Position numbers and translations under genes: made by a program. Positions 16,204 through 24,391 of a stretch of DNA of 64,000 bases are shown here, one piece after another. The notes below the pieces were generated by a model that had not been told where the DNA came from, did not search any database, and saw only the letters and a list, made by a program, of their open reading frames with translations. Origin of the DNA: CAZIRF01 sp964541755 (GTDB lineage Bacteria; Spirochaetota; Spirochaetia; Treponematales; Breznakiellaceae); the NCBI GenBank assembly GCA_964541755.1, contig CAZIRF010000002.1, forward strand, positions 1 to 64,000. Direction: 5' to 3'. Positions within the stretch are counted from its first letter, which is position 1, and every line of letters begins with the position of its first letter.

Positions 16204-17706
16204 CTACTTCTTCCCCGACCAAATCGAGACATCCAGAGAAGACGCCTGTTCGTCGATCAGGTTGTTCCAGATGACATAGAGCTCTTGGGCTGTCATGGAC
16301 TCGCGAATGCCGCTCTCCAACTTGGCCTTGATTGCCTCGTTTTTGGCGGAATTCTCGTAGAACGAGCGATGAGAGGGGGGCAGGAGAGCCGGTGCCCGTT
16401 CGCGCACCTTGTCTGCGACCTTCGCGCGAAAGCTGTTACCCAGCATGCGGTACTGGCGGAATATCGTCTCCGCGTATTCAAGGGCCAAACTGTCGAAGTC
16501 GGGGATGCCGCGGGTCATGTCCAAGAGCTCCTCGAGTTTGTCGACCGCTTCATCATAGGAGGTCTTCGTTTGAAAGAGCTTGAGGCAGCGGCTCGCCAAA
16601 AAGATAAAGGACTCGTTGGTAAAGCGCGAGGGACTCCCGTTGTGGTGCACATTGACCTTGAAGGCCGGCATGTTCTTGTAGATGCGGATCAAGAGCTGCA
16701 GGAGATTCACGAAGAGCCCGTCCTTCCATGCGTGGGTCTCCACCGACTTGTACAACTCGCTCATATCCCGTTCGTAACTCAATTTGTACTGGTCTGCGGG
16801 GTCGTAGAGGACCTCGTTCAAGGCCAGGGATATCCCCTTGAAGCGAATCCAGCCGGAATCGAAAAAGCTCACCGGGGTCTGGCGGAATTGGGGCGGCAGG
16901 CCGCCTTTAATCTCGTTCGTGAAGCTCGTAAAGACCGTCCGGGTGATGAGTATGCGCGTGCGGTTACCGGAAAGGGCGTTCGCGCGGGCCTGCAGGCGGG
17001 CGGCAGTGTTGATAACCCCGCCAGAAAGATCCCCGTCTTTGGTGATAATGAAGGGTGTGAACTTCTTGCCGCCGGCAATACCGGCCGATATGTGCATGTC
17101 TTCGAGCACGATCGAATTCCCCGATCGCGAGGCCCCCTCCCCATCCACCGAGATGGCCTTTTTCTTCGCAAAGTAGCCAACTATCAGCAGTGTTACCGTG
17201 AGTATGTCGACGACACTCGCCGCCACGAGCACCATTTCGTCGCCGGCATGGCGCTGCAAGACGACGTTGTGCTCCTGCGCAATTTTGGCCATGTCGGTTT
17301 GGATGACGTCATCGAGGAGCTGCAGCATGGACAGGTTGTTCTTGTTCTTCTCGCAAAAAGCCGTATACCCGTGCAGGTCGAGGATACCCACGTAGATATC
17401 GGAAATTGTCAGGTTCCGCTTCAAGTTTCCGCAGTCCTTGAGCTGCGGATGCGGAATGACAATCTCCTGCCAAATCTTCGGGTAGGCCTCGCGCGTTACC
17501 CCGCTAAAAAAGCCCCAGTTGAGCTGGCGTATAAGCGGGAAGAGGTCGACGCATGTTTGCACGACAATTCGATCCCGCGGAAGCTCTTTGACCGCTTCGA
17601 GGAGCTCGGAAAACGTAGTGATTTCACCGGCGACAATACGCTCTGCCAAAAAACGCCAGAGTTCATCTGCCGGGGTCCCGCTGTTGTAATCCTTGATACT
17701 TTTCAT
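16204..17706 (-). CDS. class III adenylate/guanylate cyclase
   Basis: Makes cyclic AMP (or GMP) from the nucleoside triphosphate. An N-terminal helical region of about 95 residues leads into the cyclase homology domain: the first metal aspartate is in ILDLHGYTAF, the second in RHAGDEMVLVA, and the transition-state region is GGVINTAARLQARA. The C-terminal about 180 residues are helical and unassigned. It is soluble: one hydrophobic stretch (ASVVDILTVTLLIVGYFA) lies within the cyclase domain and is probably a core helix. ATG 17706 lies inside the end of the upstream gene (44-bp overlap), with GGAAAGGA 10 nt before it. It is placed with the MoxR-type operon. Confidence 0.85.
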   Translation of the reverse strand: MKSIKDYNSGTPADELWRFLAERIVAGEITTFSELLEAVKELPRDRIVVQTCVDLFPLIRQLNWGFFSGVTREAYPKIWQEIVIPHPQLKDCGNLKRNLTISDIYVGILDLHGYTAFCEKNKNNLSMLQLLDDVIQTDMAKIAQEHNVVLQRHAGDEMVLVAASVVDILTVTLLIVGYFAKKKAISVDGEGASRSGNSIVLEDMHISAGIAGGKKFTPFIITKDGDLSGGVINTAARLQARANALSGNRTRILITRTVFTSFTNEIKGGLPPQFRQTPVSFFDSGWIRFKGISLALNEVLYDPADQYKLSYERDMSELYKSVETHAWKDGLFVNLLQLLIRIYKNMPAFKVNVHHNGSPSRFTNESFIFLASRCLKLFQTKTSYDEAVDKLEELLDMTRGIPDFDSLALEYAETIFRQYRMLGNSFRAKVADKVRERAPALLPPSHRSFYENSAKNEAIKAKLESGIRESMTAQELYVIWNNLIDEQASSLDVSIWSGKK

Positions 17707-19201
17707 GGCTGCTTGTAATCCTTTCCACACATTTATGGTATTCGTTCCAGGTTCGTTTATCCAACAAATCTTGTCCATAGACCGCCCGCTCGAAGAGAAG
17801 GCCGGCACGTAAAATATCGGCTTTCAATGCCGCATTCTGTGCGGGAATATTGGAAGCGAGGGCCGAGCAGAACTCGTGGGGGCCGGTACTCTCGCGCCAC
17901 GGGGTCCCGCGTGCCATTCCCCAGGCAACAATCGACAGGAAATCCTCGGTCATACGCCCCAACTGGCGGCGCTTGGGCAGGCTGTGCCGCCGCTGATCCA
18001 ACTGTGACAGAAAGCCCCGTATGGATTCAAGAGCCAGATCGTCCACTTCGGGTTTTGGGCGCCGTCGACGTCGTTTTCGACGGGAAAAAAGGGCCCGAAT
18101 GGCCCTTCGCAGGCTCTCGAAGGCCTGTCCCGGTGGGTAACGGGCAAAAAGAGCACGCAAGCCCCTGAGCGAAAGCGGCCTGACGACGAAGAAAACAAGG
18201 GCAAACAAGGCGGCCACCGGGACCGCACGCGACAACATGGTCCATATAATGGAGGGATCGAAGGAGGGCCCCTTGCGGCTTTGCCGCAGGATTTCGGAAA
18301 AATCGGGAGGGGGGCTGATATCTGTCGCTAGGGCGGCGGTATCCGGGGTTACGGGGCGCGCGTTTTTCGGGGGGGACGCGAGCCAGGCGAGGAAGCGGGA
18401 AACCCAGGCCTCGGGCACGAGAGACGTATCGCGCGCCAAGAGAATGGCCCCGCCCAAGGCCAGGACCGCGAAGAGGGCCACGAAGCCCAAACGGCTGATA
18501 TCGGCGGATCTTCCCGCCTTGAGGCCTTCAACGTTCAAGTCGCATTCCTGGCGCCAGCGGGCAAGCAGGGTAAAAGTCAGGGCTGCAAAAAAGAGATGCG
18601 CAGCCATCAATACCAAGAGCAGGGGGGAAAACCCCTCGTCCAAGAGCGCGCTTACCAAAAAAAGAGGGGCCAAAATGAGCGACAAAACAATCGCCATTGA
18701 GGTCGTAGCCGCTACCAAAGCCCGCAAGGGCTCCTGCAGCCCGTCGTTCTGTCGCAGAAAGAGCGCCAGAACCTCGCCCTGTCTGCCCCGCACGAAGGAA
18801 TGGTAGACCGCCTGCTCCACTATCAGAACCTGGAAATCGAGCTGTATGGCCCAAAATACAGTAAAGACGATACAAGCCCACACATTCACCACCCGGGGCG
18901 TTATCAGAGAGGCTGCATCCTCCCATCCAAACAGGGATGAAGTCGTCCAGACCAGAAAGAGCATGAGAATGTATTCGCGAAGGCGACTTAAAATTCCGAA
19001 ACGTTCCAGGCGGCCAATCAATCCGAACCAGACCGAAACGAGCCCCCCAAGAAGACAAGCAATAAACACATACCACAGGGGCGGCCCCGCATTCGGGAAA
19101 AAATGGGCGATAAACCCGGAGACCAGCGCCACCCAGGAGGCCGGATAGACGATAACAAGGGCAGTAGCAAGACCACCCGACTGCAATTTACGCGTCGACA
19201 T
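17663..19201 (-). CDS. integral membrane protein of the MoxR/DUF58 operon (DUF4129-like C-terminus)
   Basis: 512 aa. About six N-terminal hydrophobic segments (15-225) are followed by one more near 235-252 and another near 325-345, then a basic stretch RRKRRRRRPKPE and a soluble C-terminal domain. That domain, with LSIVAWGMARGTPWRESTGPHEF, resembles the DUF4129 tail of transglutaminase-like membrane proteins that accompany MoxR and DUF58 genes. No transglutaminase Cys-His-Asp triad is visible. It overlaps the DUF58 gene by 14 bp and the cyclase by 44 bp. The role is probably envelope related. Confidence 0.65.
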   Translation of the reverse strand: MSTRKLQSGGLATALVIVYPASWVALVSGFIAHFFPNAGPPLWYVFIACLLGGLVSVWFGLIGRLERFGILSRLREYILMLFLVWTTSSLFGWEDAASLITPRVVNVWACIVFTVFWAIQLDFQVLIVEQAVYHSFVRGRQGEVLALFLRQNDGLQEPLRALVAATTSMAIVLSLILAPLFLVSALLDEGFSPLLLVLMAAHLFFAALTFTLLARWRQECDLNVEGLKAGRSADISRLGFVALFAVLALGGAILLARDTSLVPEAWVSRFLAWLASPPKNARPVTPDTAALATDISPPPDFSEILRQSRKGPSFDPSIIWTMLSRAVPVAALFALVFFVVRPLSLRGLRALFARYPPGQAFESLRRAIRALFSRRKRRRRRPKPEVDDLALESIRGFLSQLDQRRHSLPKRRQLGRMTEDFLSIVAWGMARGTPWRESTGPHEFCSALASNIPAQNAALKADILRAGLLFERAVYGQDLLDKRTWNEYHKCVERITSSHEKYQGLQQRDPGR

Positions 19202-20312
19202 GCAGGAGGTCCTCCACAGCCCGGGTGTTCACTTTACGCGCGAGGTAGCGATTGAGGTCGTCCCGCCGGGCCCCCACCAGAACGAGCATGGGGCTGGCCG
19301 ACGCGAGCGTACAGCGCGAAACGAAGAGCGCCAACTCATCATCAATACAGGGTCCTATGTATGCCACTGTGCCCCGGAAAGGCACCCGCGGGACCAGGGT
19401 GGCAAAGAGCGGGGCGCGCGATTCCTGCGGCGAAGGGACCCGGGCGAGGGCGTCGAGTATGACACGAGCCCCCCCCGATCGCCCCGCAACGGAAAAGAGC
19501 CCGAACTCTTCGGTAAATGCATGCAGGCGCACCATCTGCCCGGCCCTGGCGGCGGCTGTCGCCAGGGAGGCCGCCGCCTCGACCGCCTGCTCGAACTCGA
19601 GATAGCGGTACTTGAGGGGGTAGTCGGCCAAGCGGTTGTCAAGGACGATGAGAAGCTCGCTGTCCAAGGTGGTCTCGTACTCGTTCGTCAAAAAGCGCCC
19701 GGCCCGGGCACTCGCCTTCCAGTTGATGCGCTTGAACTCATCCCCCGTCTGGTAATCGCGCATGGCGCGGTGGCGGGTAATATCCTCGTCCACCGGCGAC
19801 CCGGAAGGCAAAGACCCCATGGGAAGGCCGCGATCCGGCCGATACCCAAGCCGGAAGAGCCGCGGGAAGATAATGATGCGGCAGGGGCTCGCATCCTCGA
19901 ATTCACGGGGCTTGATACCAAACAGAGAATGAACCCCGCAGCGCAGGGGGCCCAGGGCGTATTCGCCGCGATCGCGCCCCACCAGGTGATAGCGCAAAAG
20001 ACGCCGCTCACCCGGCCACAGAAAAATCACCCGGCGATGGTGGCCATCGCTATCCAAGGGGAAACAGCCGTCAATGAGGGTCGCCCCGGCAAGGGGCAGG
20101 AAACTGCGGTTCTCGATGACGAGTTCCACGGTAAAACGCTTGCCCTGATGCCCCCGCAAAACCTCGTCGCGACGAAGCACCTTGAAGCCATGCGAGTGAA
20201 CGAAGAGATAAAGGCGCTGGAAGGCCAGCATGAAGATCAAAAAGAGGAGGACAAACTGGACCGACCGCCAGGGTGTTAACGCCCAGACGGCGAGCGCGAT
20301 CCACAACAACAT
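19188..20312 (-). CDS. DUF58 domain protein
   Basis: 374 aa. Two N-terminal hydrophobic segments precede a beta-rich region and the DUF58 signature TGDEFKRINWKASARAG (about 183-199), followed by a vWA-like fold (LLIVLDNRLADYP). DUF58 proteins pair with MoxR AAA+ ATPases, and the MoxR gene lies immediately upstream with a 1-bp overlap. The pair is thought to act as a chaperone-like assembly system, often for envelope or metal-centre proteins; the client here is unknown. Confidence 0.9.
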   Translation of the reverse strand: MLLWIALAVWALTPWRSVQFVLLFLIFMLAFQRLYLFVHSHGFKVLRRDEVLRGHQGKRFTVELVIENRSFLPLAGATLIDGCFPLDSDGHHRRVIFLWPGERRLLRYHLVGRDRGEYALGPLRCGVHSLFGIKPREFEDASPCRIIIFPRLFRLGYRPDRGLPMGSLPSGSPVDEDITRHRAMRDYQTGDEFKRINWKASARAGRFLTNEYETTLDSELLIVLDNRLADYPLKYRYLEFEQAVEAAASLATAAARAGQMVRLHAFTEEFGLFSVAGRSGGARVILDALARVPSPQESRAPLFATLVPRVPFRGTVAYIGPCIDDELALFVSRCTLASASPMLVLVGARRDDLNRYLARKVNTRAVEDLLHVDA

Positions 20313-21295
20313 CAGTGCTCCTGTGCCCTTTCCTTGAAGGTGGGAAGGGCCGTCGCCTCGACGATGCCGGCAATGACGCGATCGGGGGCCTCGCCCCGCA
20401 GGCTCGCCTCGGGGGACAGGATGATGCGCTTGCGAAAGACATCCTGTACGAGGGCCTTGATGTCCTCCGGGCGCACATAGGAGCGACCGTCGATGGCGGC
20501 CATGGCCTGTGCCGCACGGTACAGGGCGAGCGAGCCGCGCGGCGAGACCCCCAACTGGATGGAGGGGTGGCTGCGCGTTGCCCGCACCAGGGCCAGCAGC
20601 CAGTCGCGCAGGGAATCGTCGACATACACCTGATACACGAGGTCCTGGAAGGAGAGGATGTCGGCCGCGCCTGCAAGCGGCTTGATGTCGACGACCGGGT
20701 GGGTCGCCCGCCGCTGGCTCTCGAGTATCATGGCCTCGGCCGCCTCGTCCGGGTAGCCGATGCGCAAAGACAGGAGGAAGCGGTCTTTCTGGGCCTCCGG
20801 CAGGGGGAAGGTCCCCTCGAATTCCACCGGATTTTCGGTGGCGATGACGAAGAAGGGCCGGGGCAGGGGCAACAAGCGCCCGTCGATCGACACCTGGCCC
20901 TCTGCCATGGCCTCAAGGAGGGCAGATTGGGTGCGTGGCGTCGCGCGGTTGACCTCGTCAACAAGGACCACGTTCGAGATAATCGGCCCCTTGCGGTAGA
21001 CGAACTTCTGCTCGCCCGGCATCCAGACCGATACCCCCAGGACGTCCGCCGGGAGGAGATCGCTCGTACACTGGATGCGGCGGAACACGAGCGAGAGCGA
21101 AGCCGCCAGGGCCCGCGCCACGATGGTCTTCCCGGTACCGGGCACATCTTCGAGCAGGACATGCCCCTGGGCAAGGAGCGAGACTATCAGTTTATTGACC
21201 AATTCCCGCTTTCCAAAGAAAACCCGTTCAATTTGAGCGGCGAGGGCATCTGCCCATTCCTTGACCCTTCCCGCGTCGAGTGTTTGCGCTTCCAT
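20312..21295 (-). CDS. MoxR-family AAA+ ATPase
   Basis: AAA+ chaperone-like ATPase, about 327 aa. Walker A is in LLEDVPGTGKT, Walker B and sensor 1 in NVVLVDEVNRATPRTQSALLEAM and FFVIATENPVEFEGTFPLPEAQ, with the C-terminal lid in SPRGSLALYRAAQAMAA. First gene of the operon MoxR-DUF58-membrane protein-cyclase-PanE. ATG 21295 has no ribosome site but TATACT lies 6 nt upstream, which suggests a leaderless transcript. Confidence 0.92.
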   Translation of the reverse strand: MEAQTLDAGRVKEWADALAAQIERVFFGKRELVNKLIVSLLAQGHVLLEDVPGTGKTIVARALAASLSLVFRRIQCTSDLLPADVLGVSVWMPGEQKFVYRKGPIISNVVLVDEVNRATPRTQSALLEAMAEGQVSIDGRLLPLPRPFFVIATENPVEFEGTFPLPEAQKDRFLLSLRIGYPDEAAEAMILESQRRATHPVVDIKPLAGAADILSFQDLVYQVYVDDSLRDWLLALVRATRSHPSIQLGVSPRGSLALYRAAQAMAAIDGRSYVRPEDIKALVQDVFRKRIILSPEASLRGEAPDRVIAGIVEATALPTFKERAQEH

Positions 21296-21301
21296 GCCGT
21301 G

Positions 21302-21307
21302 AGTATA
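21302..21307 (-). promoter_or_regulatory. -10 element TATACT, leaderless start predicted (MoxR operon)
   Basis: On the minus strand TATACT is followed by CACGGC and then ATG. The 6-nt gap places the transcription start at the initiation codon. Confidence 0.5.
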
Positions 21308-21362
21308 CACCGGCTTTTCGCAGGGCGACAGACGCGTACTGCCTCTTTTTTTTCGAATATGG

Positions 21363-21368
21363 TATACT
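21363..21368 (+). promoter_or_regulatory. extended -10 promoter TGGTATACT
   Basis: TATACT preceded by TGG (extended -10), about 52 bp before the ATG of the outer-membrane barrel gene. The same TGGTATACTG string occurs at 55434-55443 upstream of the GH3 gene. Confidence 0.5.
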
Positions 21369-21420
21369 GATACTGACGCCGCAGCGTACGGCCCCCAGCC
21401 CCAAATACAGGAGTCCACCC

Positions 21421-22041
21421 ATGAAACGCAGCTTTACCCTCGCGCTCTTCGCCATCTGTCTCGCCATACCGGCCTTTGCCAAGGGCCCCGAGCTCTCCAG
21501 CGGCTTCTACCTGGGCCCCCAGTTTGTTTACGAGAGCTCCGAGGAGTCTCTTCTAAAAACTGAAACCCGTCACACCCGCTTCGCCTTCGGGGGCTTCCTG
21601 GACGCCCGCTATGCCCTCCTTACCGTGGGCTACACCGTCTTTGACGGGACTTTGAACACAACGACGACAGCTTCTTTTGTTTCTTTGAACACAAATACCG
21701 ACTTCTACGCAAACAACCTGGAACTGGGGCTCGCGGCCAAGTACCCCTTCGCCCTCAAGCGCGGCCTTGAGGCCTGGCCCCTCTTTGGCCTCGTCTTTTC
21801 CATCAACACCGGCATGAGCGGCAAGGACGCCCTCGACGAAGAAGCGCAAAACGACCTCAACGACCTCTGGTTGCGTGTGGGGGCGGGTCTCGACTGGACG
21901 ATTGGCAAGGGCTTTTACCTTCGCCTCCAGGCAGACAGCCTCTTCAACCTCACCGCCCGCCCCCCGGATGCCCCGGACAGCTGGTCCTATATGGACCTTA
22001 TCGTCAATACAGGCCTCGCCCTGGGCTACCGTTTTCAATAG
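21421..22041 (+). CDS. outer-membrane beta-barrel protein (OmpX/porin-like)
   Basis: 206 aa with a clear signal peptide (MKRSFTLALFAICLAIPAFA, cleavage before KG). The mature part alternates aromatic and polar residues in strands typical of an eight-stranded barrel (SSGFYLGPQFVYESS, ELGLAAKYPFAL, FYLRLQADSLF) and ends in a final strand GLALGYRFQ with a C-terminal aromatic region. AGGAG lies 8 nt upstream of the ATG. Exact function unknown. A decayed flavoprotein gene follows after 8 bp. Confidence 0.75.
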   Translation: MKRSFTLALFAICLAIPAFAKGPELSSGFYLGPQFVYESSEESLLKTETRHTRFAFGGFLDARYALLTVGYTVFDGTLNTTTTASFVSLNTNTDFYANNLELGLAAKYPFALKRGLEAWPLFGLVFSINTGMSGKDALDEEAQNDLNDLWLRVGAGLDWTIGKGFYLRLQADSLFNLTARPPDAPDSWSYMDLIVNTGLALGYRFQ

Positions 22042-22049
22042 AAGGGACC

Positions 22050-23425
22050 ATGTACGAATACCGCCTCGACTAGGTCTCGCTCTCGCTCGACGAGGCCCTT
22101 CCCCCCGGGGAAGAGCCCCTTGAACGCCTCAAGCTGCGCACCGCACGTGCCATTATGTGCCGACCGGACGACCTGGAGGGCTTTGCCATAGAAAAAAAGA
22201 GCGTCGATGCACGCGACAAGCGCGACATACGCATGGTGTACCGCGTGCGCTTCTCGCTCGAAAAACACCCCAAAAAGCACTTTAAAGACCTTCACGCCCT
22301 CGCTGGCGATCCCCGCTGGGTCCTTCCGGCGCGTATGCGGCATTTCGCAAGCCCACCGGTCATCGTCGGGGCCGGTCCTGCCGGCCTCTTTGCCGCACTC
22401 GCACTCGCAGAGGCCGGCGCCAAGCCCATCCTCCTCGAACGGGGCGACCCGGTCGAAAAACGCCGCGACAAAGTCGCCGCTTTCATGAAGGGAGGCCCCC
22501 TCGACCCGGACTCCAACATACAGTTTGGTGAGGGCGGGGCCGGGACCTGGAGCGACGGCAAGCTCACCACCCAGGTAAAGGACCGCGACGGGCGACGGGG
22601 CAAGGTGCTCGACGAACTCATCCGGGCAGGGGCCCCGCAGGAGATTGCATGGCTCGCCAAGCCGCACCTTGGGCCCGACCGCCTTGAAGGCATTGTGCGG
22701 GGCCTTCGGGAACGCATCGAAGAACTGGGCGGCACGGTTCACTTTCGCGCAAAGGTCACCGACATCATCATGAGCGGGCAGCGCCTTTCCGGGCTCGTCC
22801 TCGAAGACGGAAGGACCATCGATTGCGAGGCTGCCATACTCGCCCCCGGACACAGCGCCCGGGAGCTCTTTGCCGTACTGGACCGCCACGCAATTGCCAT
22901 GGAAGCAAAACCCTTCGCCATCGGCCTGCGGGTTGAGCGCCCGCAGGAGCTTATTTCCCGCAACCAATATGGCGAGTCCTGGACCCACCCGGCGCTCGGC
23001 CCGGCGGAGTACCGCCTCGCCGCCAAAGGAGCCCTCCCCGTCCAGCGTTTCGAGGACTTCCTGCTCGATCGCGCCTCAAGCGCCCTGGGGAAAATCCAGC
23101 CAGACGCCAGTGGTCCATGGGCCCTTGCAAACCTCGTCCCCTGCCTGCCTGCAACCGTATCCAGGGCAATCGGCGAGGGAATGTCCCAATTCAAACGACA
23201 AATAGACGGCTATGCCGGCAAAGATGCCTCATGACGGCGGTCGAAACCCGCACTTCGAGCCCCGTACGCATACTGCGGGATTTGCGGGGGGAATCCTCGC
23301 TCGCCGGACTGTATGTCGCCGGAGAAGGCCCCGGCTATACAGGGGGCATCATGTCGGCGGCAATGGACGGGCTTGGCGTAGCCCGATCCCTCCTCGAAGC
23401 CCAAACAGCATCGAATAGACAATAA
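22050..23425 (+). pseudogene. decayed FAD-dependent dehydrogenase (COG2509 family)
   Basis: Remnant of an NAD(P)/FAD-dependent oxidoreductase. The flavin-binding motif PVIVGAGPAGLFAALALAEAG and the family strings NIQFGEGGAGTWSDGKLTT and AVETRTSSPVRI are well kept. Three lesions are visible. (1) The likely start ATG 22050 runs into a TAG at 22071-22073 (codon 8), after which the N-terminal family sequence continues in the same frame. (2) About 80 residues, including the family's GVYSFCMCPGG segment, are absent between YRLAA and GALPVQRF. (3) A frameshift at about 23230 puts the conserved C-terminus in another frame after KDAS-stop. A shortened product from ATG 22155 is possible but would lack the C-terminal flavin contacts. 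Confidence 0.8.
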
Positions 23426-23527
23426 ATTCTCAATAATTTTTTTACAATTCGACCATTCGGGCTGGTCGGACAAAGCTTTGGCAAGCGCTTGAACTCTGCC
23501 GTAAGCGGGCATATACTCGGGGACAAT

Positions 23528-23905
23528 ATGAATGTACTCGTCGTAGATGATTCCCGCATCATGCGGAATATTGTGAAAAACGTCGTCTCCCAAAACGCCC
23601 GTTTTGTCGGAGCCACCTGTTACGAGGCCGGCGACGGTGTTGAGGCATTCCGCCTCTTGGAGACCCATCGCATCGACTTGCTGCTCCTCGACTGGAACAT
23701 GCCCATGATGAACGGGCTGGACCTGGTCAAGAAGATTCGCAAGGACCCCGAGCTCAACAAGGTCCCCATCATCATGATTACCTCCGAATCTGCCAAGTAC
23801 AATGTCATCGAGGCAGTCAAGGCGGGGGTAAACGACTATCTCGTCAAGCCCGTTAGCGAGCGATCGCTAATGGAGAAAATTGATCGCTTGGGACTGCAGG
23901 AGTAA
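23528..23905 (+). CDS. CheY-like single-domain response regulator
   Basis: 125-aa receiver domain with no output domain. The acidic pair is in VLVVDDSRIMR, the phospho-acceptor aspartate in LLLLDWNMPMMNG, the switch threonine in IIMITSES and the lysine in YLVKPVS. A protein of this type diffuses from kinase to motor or to another protein. GGGGA precedes the ATG and TATACT lies at 23512-23517, giving a very short leader. It is followed 3 bp later by CheX, its probable phosphatase. Confidence 0.92.
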   Translation: MNVLVVDDSRIMRNIVKNVVSQNARFVGATCYEAGDGVEAFRLLETHRIDLLLLDWNMPMMNGLDLVKKIRKDPELNKVPIIMITSESAKYNVIEAVKAGVNDYLVKPVSERSLMEKIDRLGLQE

Positions 23906-23908
23906 GGC

Positions 23909-24379
23909 ATGGAAATCAAACATATCGAGCCTTTTATCGGCGCTACCGTCAACATGTTTCGCGATATGCTCGGTCTCGAATCCGAATACCGGACACCATA
24001 CATAATGGACAGAAACGAAACACACGACTGGGATATCTCGGGTATTATCGGCATTGGCGGCGATTCCAAGGGTGTCATAGTCATCAGCTTTGAAGCCGGC
24101 CTGGCCAAAAAGATTACCGCCATGCTTACCGGCAGCGACGAGGCCAGCGAGGATGACATCGTCGATGCAGTGGGGGAACTCGTTAACATCGTCGCAGGTA
24201 ACGCCAAAAAGGGCCTGGAGCAGTTCCACCTCAACATATCCCTTCCCAGCATTGTCCGTGGCGTTGATCACGAGATATCCTGGCCATCCAACACCCCGAT
24301 AGTAAGTATTCCATTCTCCCTGCCGCAGGGGCGTTTCCAGCTCTCTGTCGGCCTCGAGAACCTGATAAGCGCTGTATAA
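23909..24379 (+). CDS. CheX-type CheY-P phosphatase
   Basis: 156 aa. The catalytic helix signature ExxN is in DAVGELVNIVAGNAKK (about 85-100), the arrangement used by CheX/CheC/FliY phosphatases to position water on CheY-P. CheX is characteristic of spirochaetes and Thermotoga, which lack CheZ. AGGAG 8 nt before the start. It is located between the CheY-like protein and a CheA-like kinase. Confidence 0.9.
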   Translation: MEIKHIEPFIGATVNMFRDMLGLESEYRTPYIMDRNETHDWDISGIIGIGGDSKGVIVISFEAGLAKKITAMLTGSDEASEDDIVDAVGELVNIVAGNAKKGLEQFHLNISLPSIVRGVDHEISWPSNTPIVSIPFSLPQGRFQLSVGLENLISAV

Positions 24380-24391
24380 AAGAAGAGGCCT

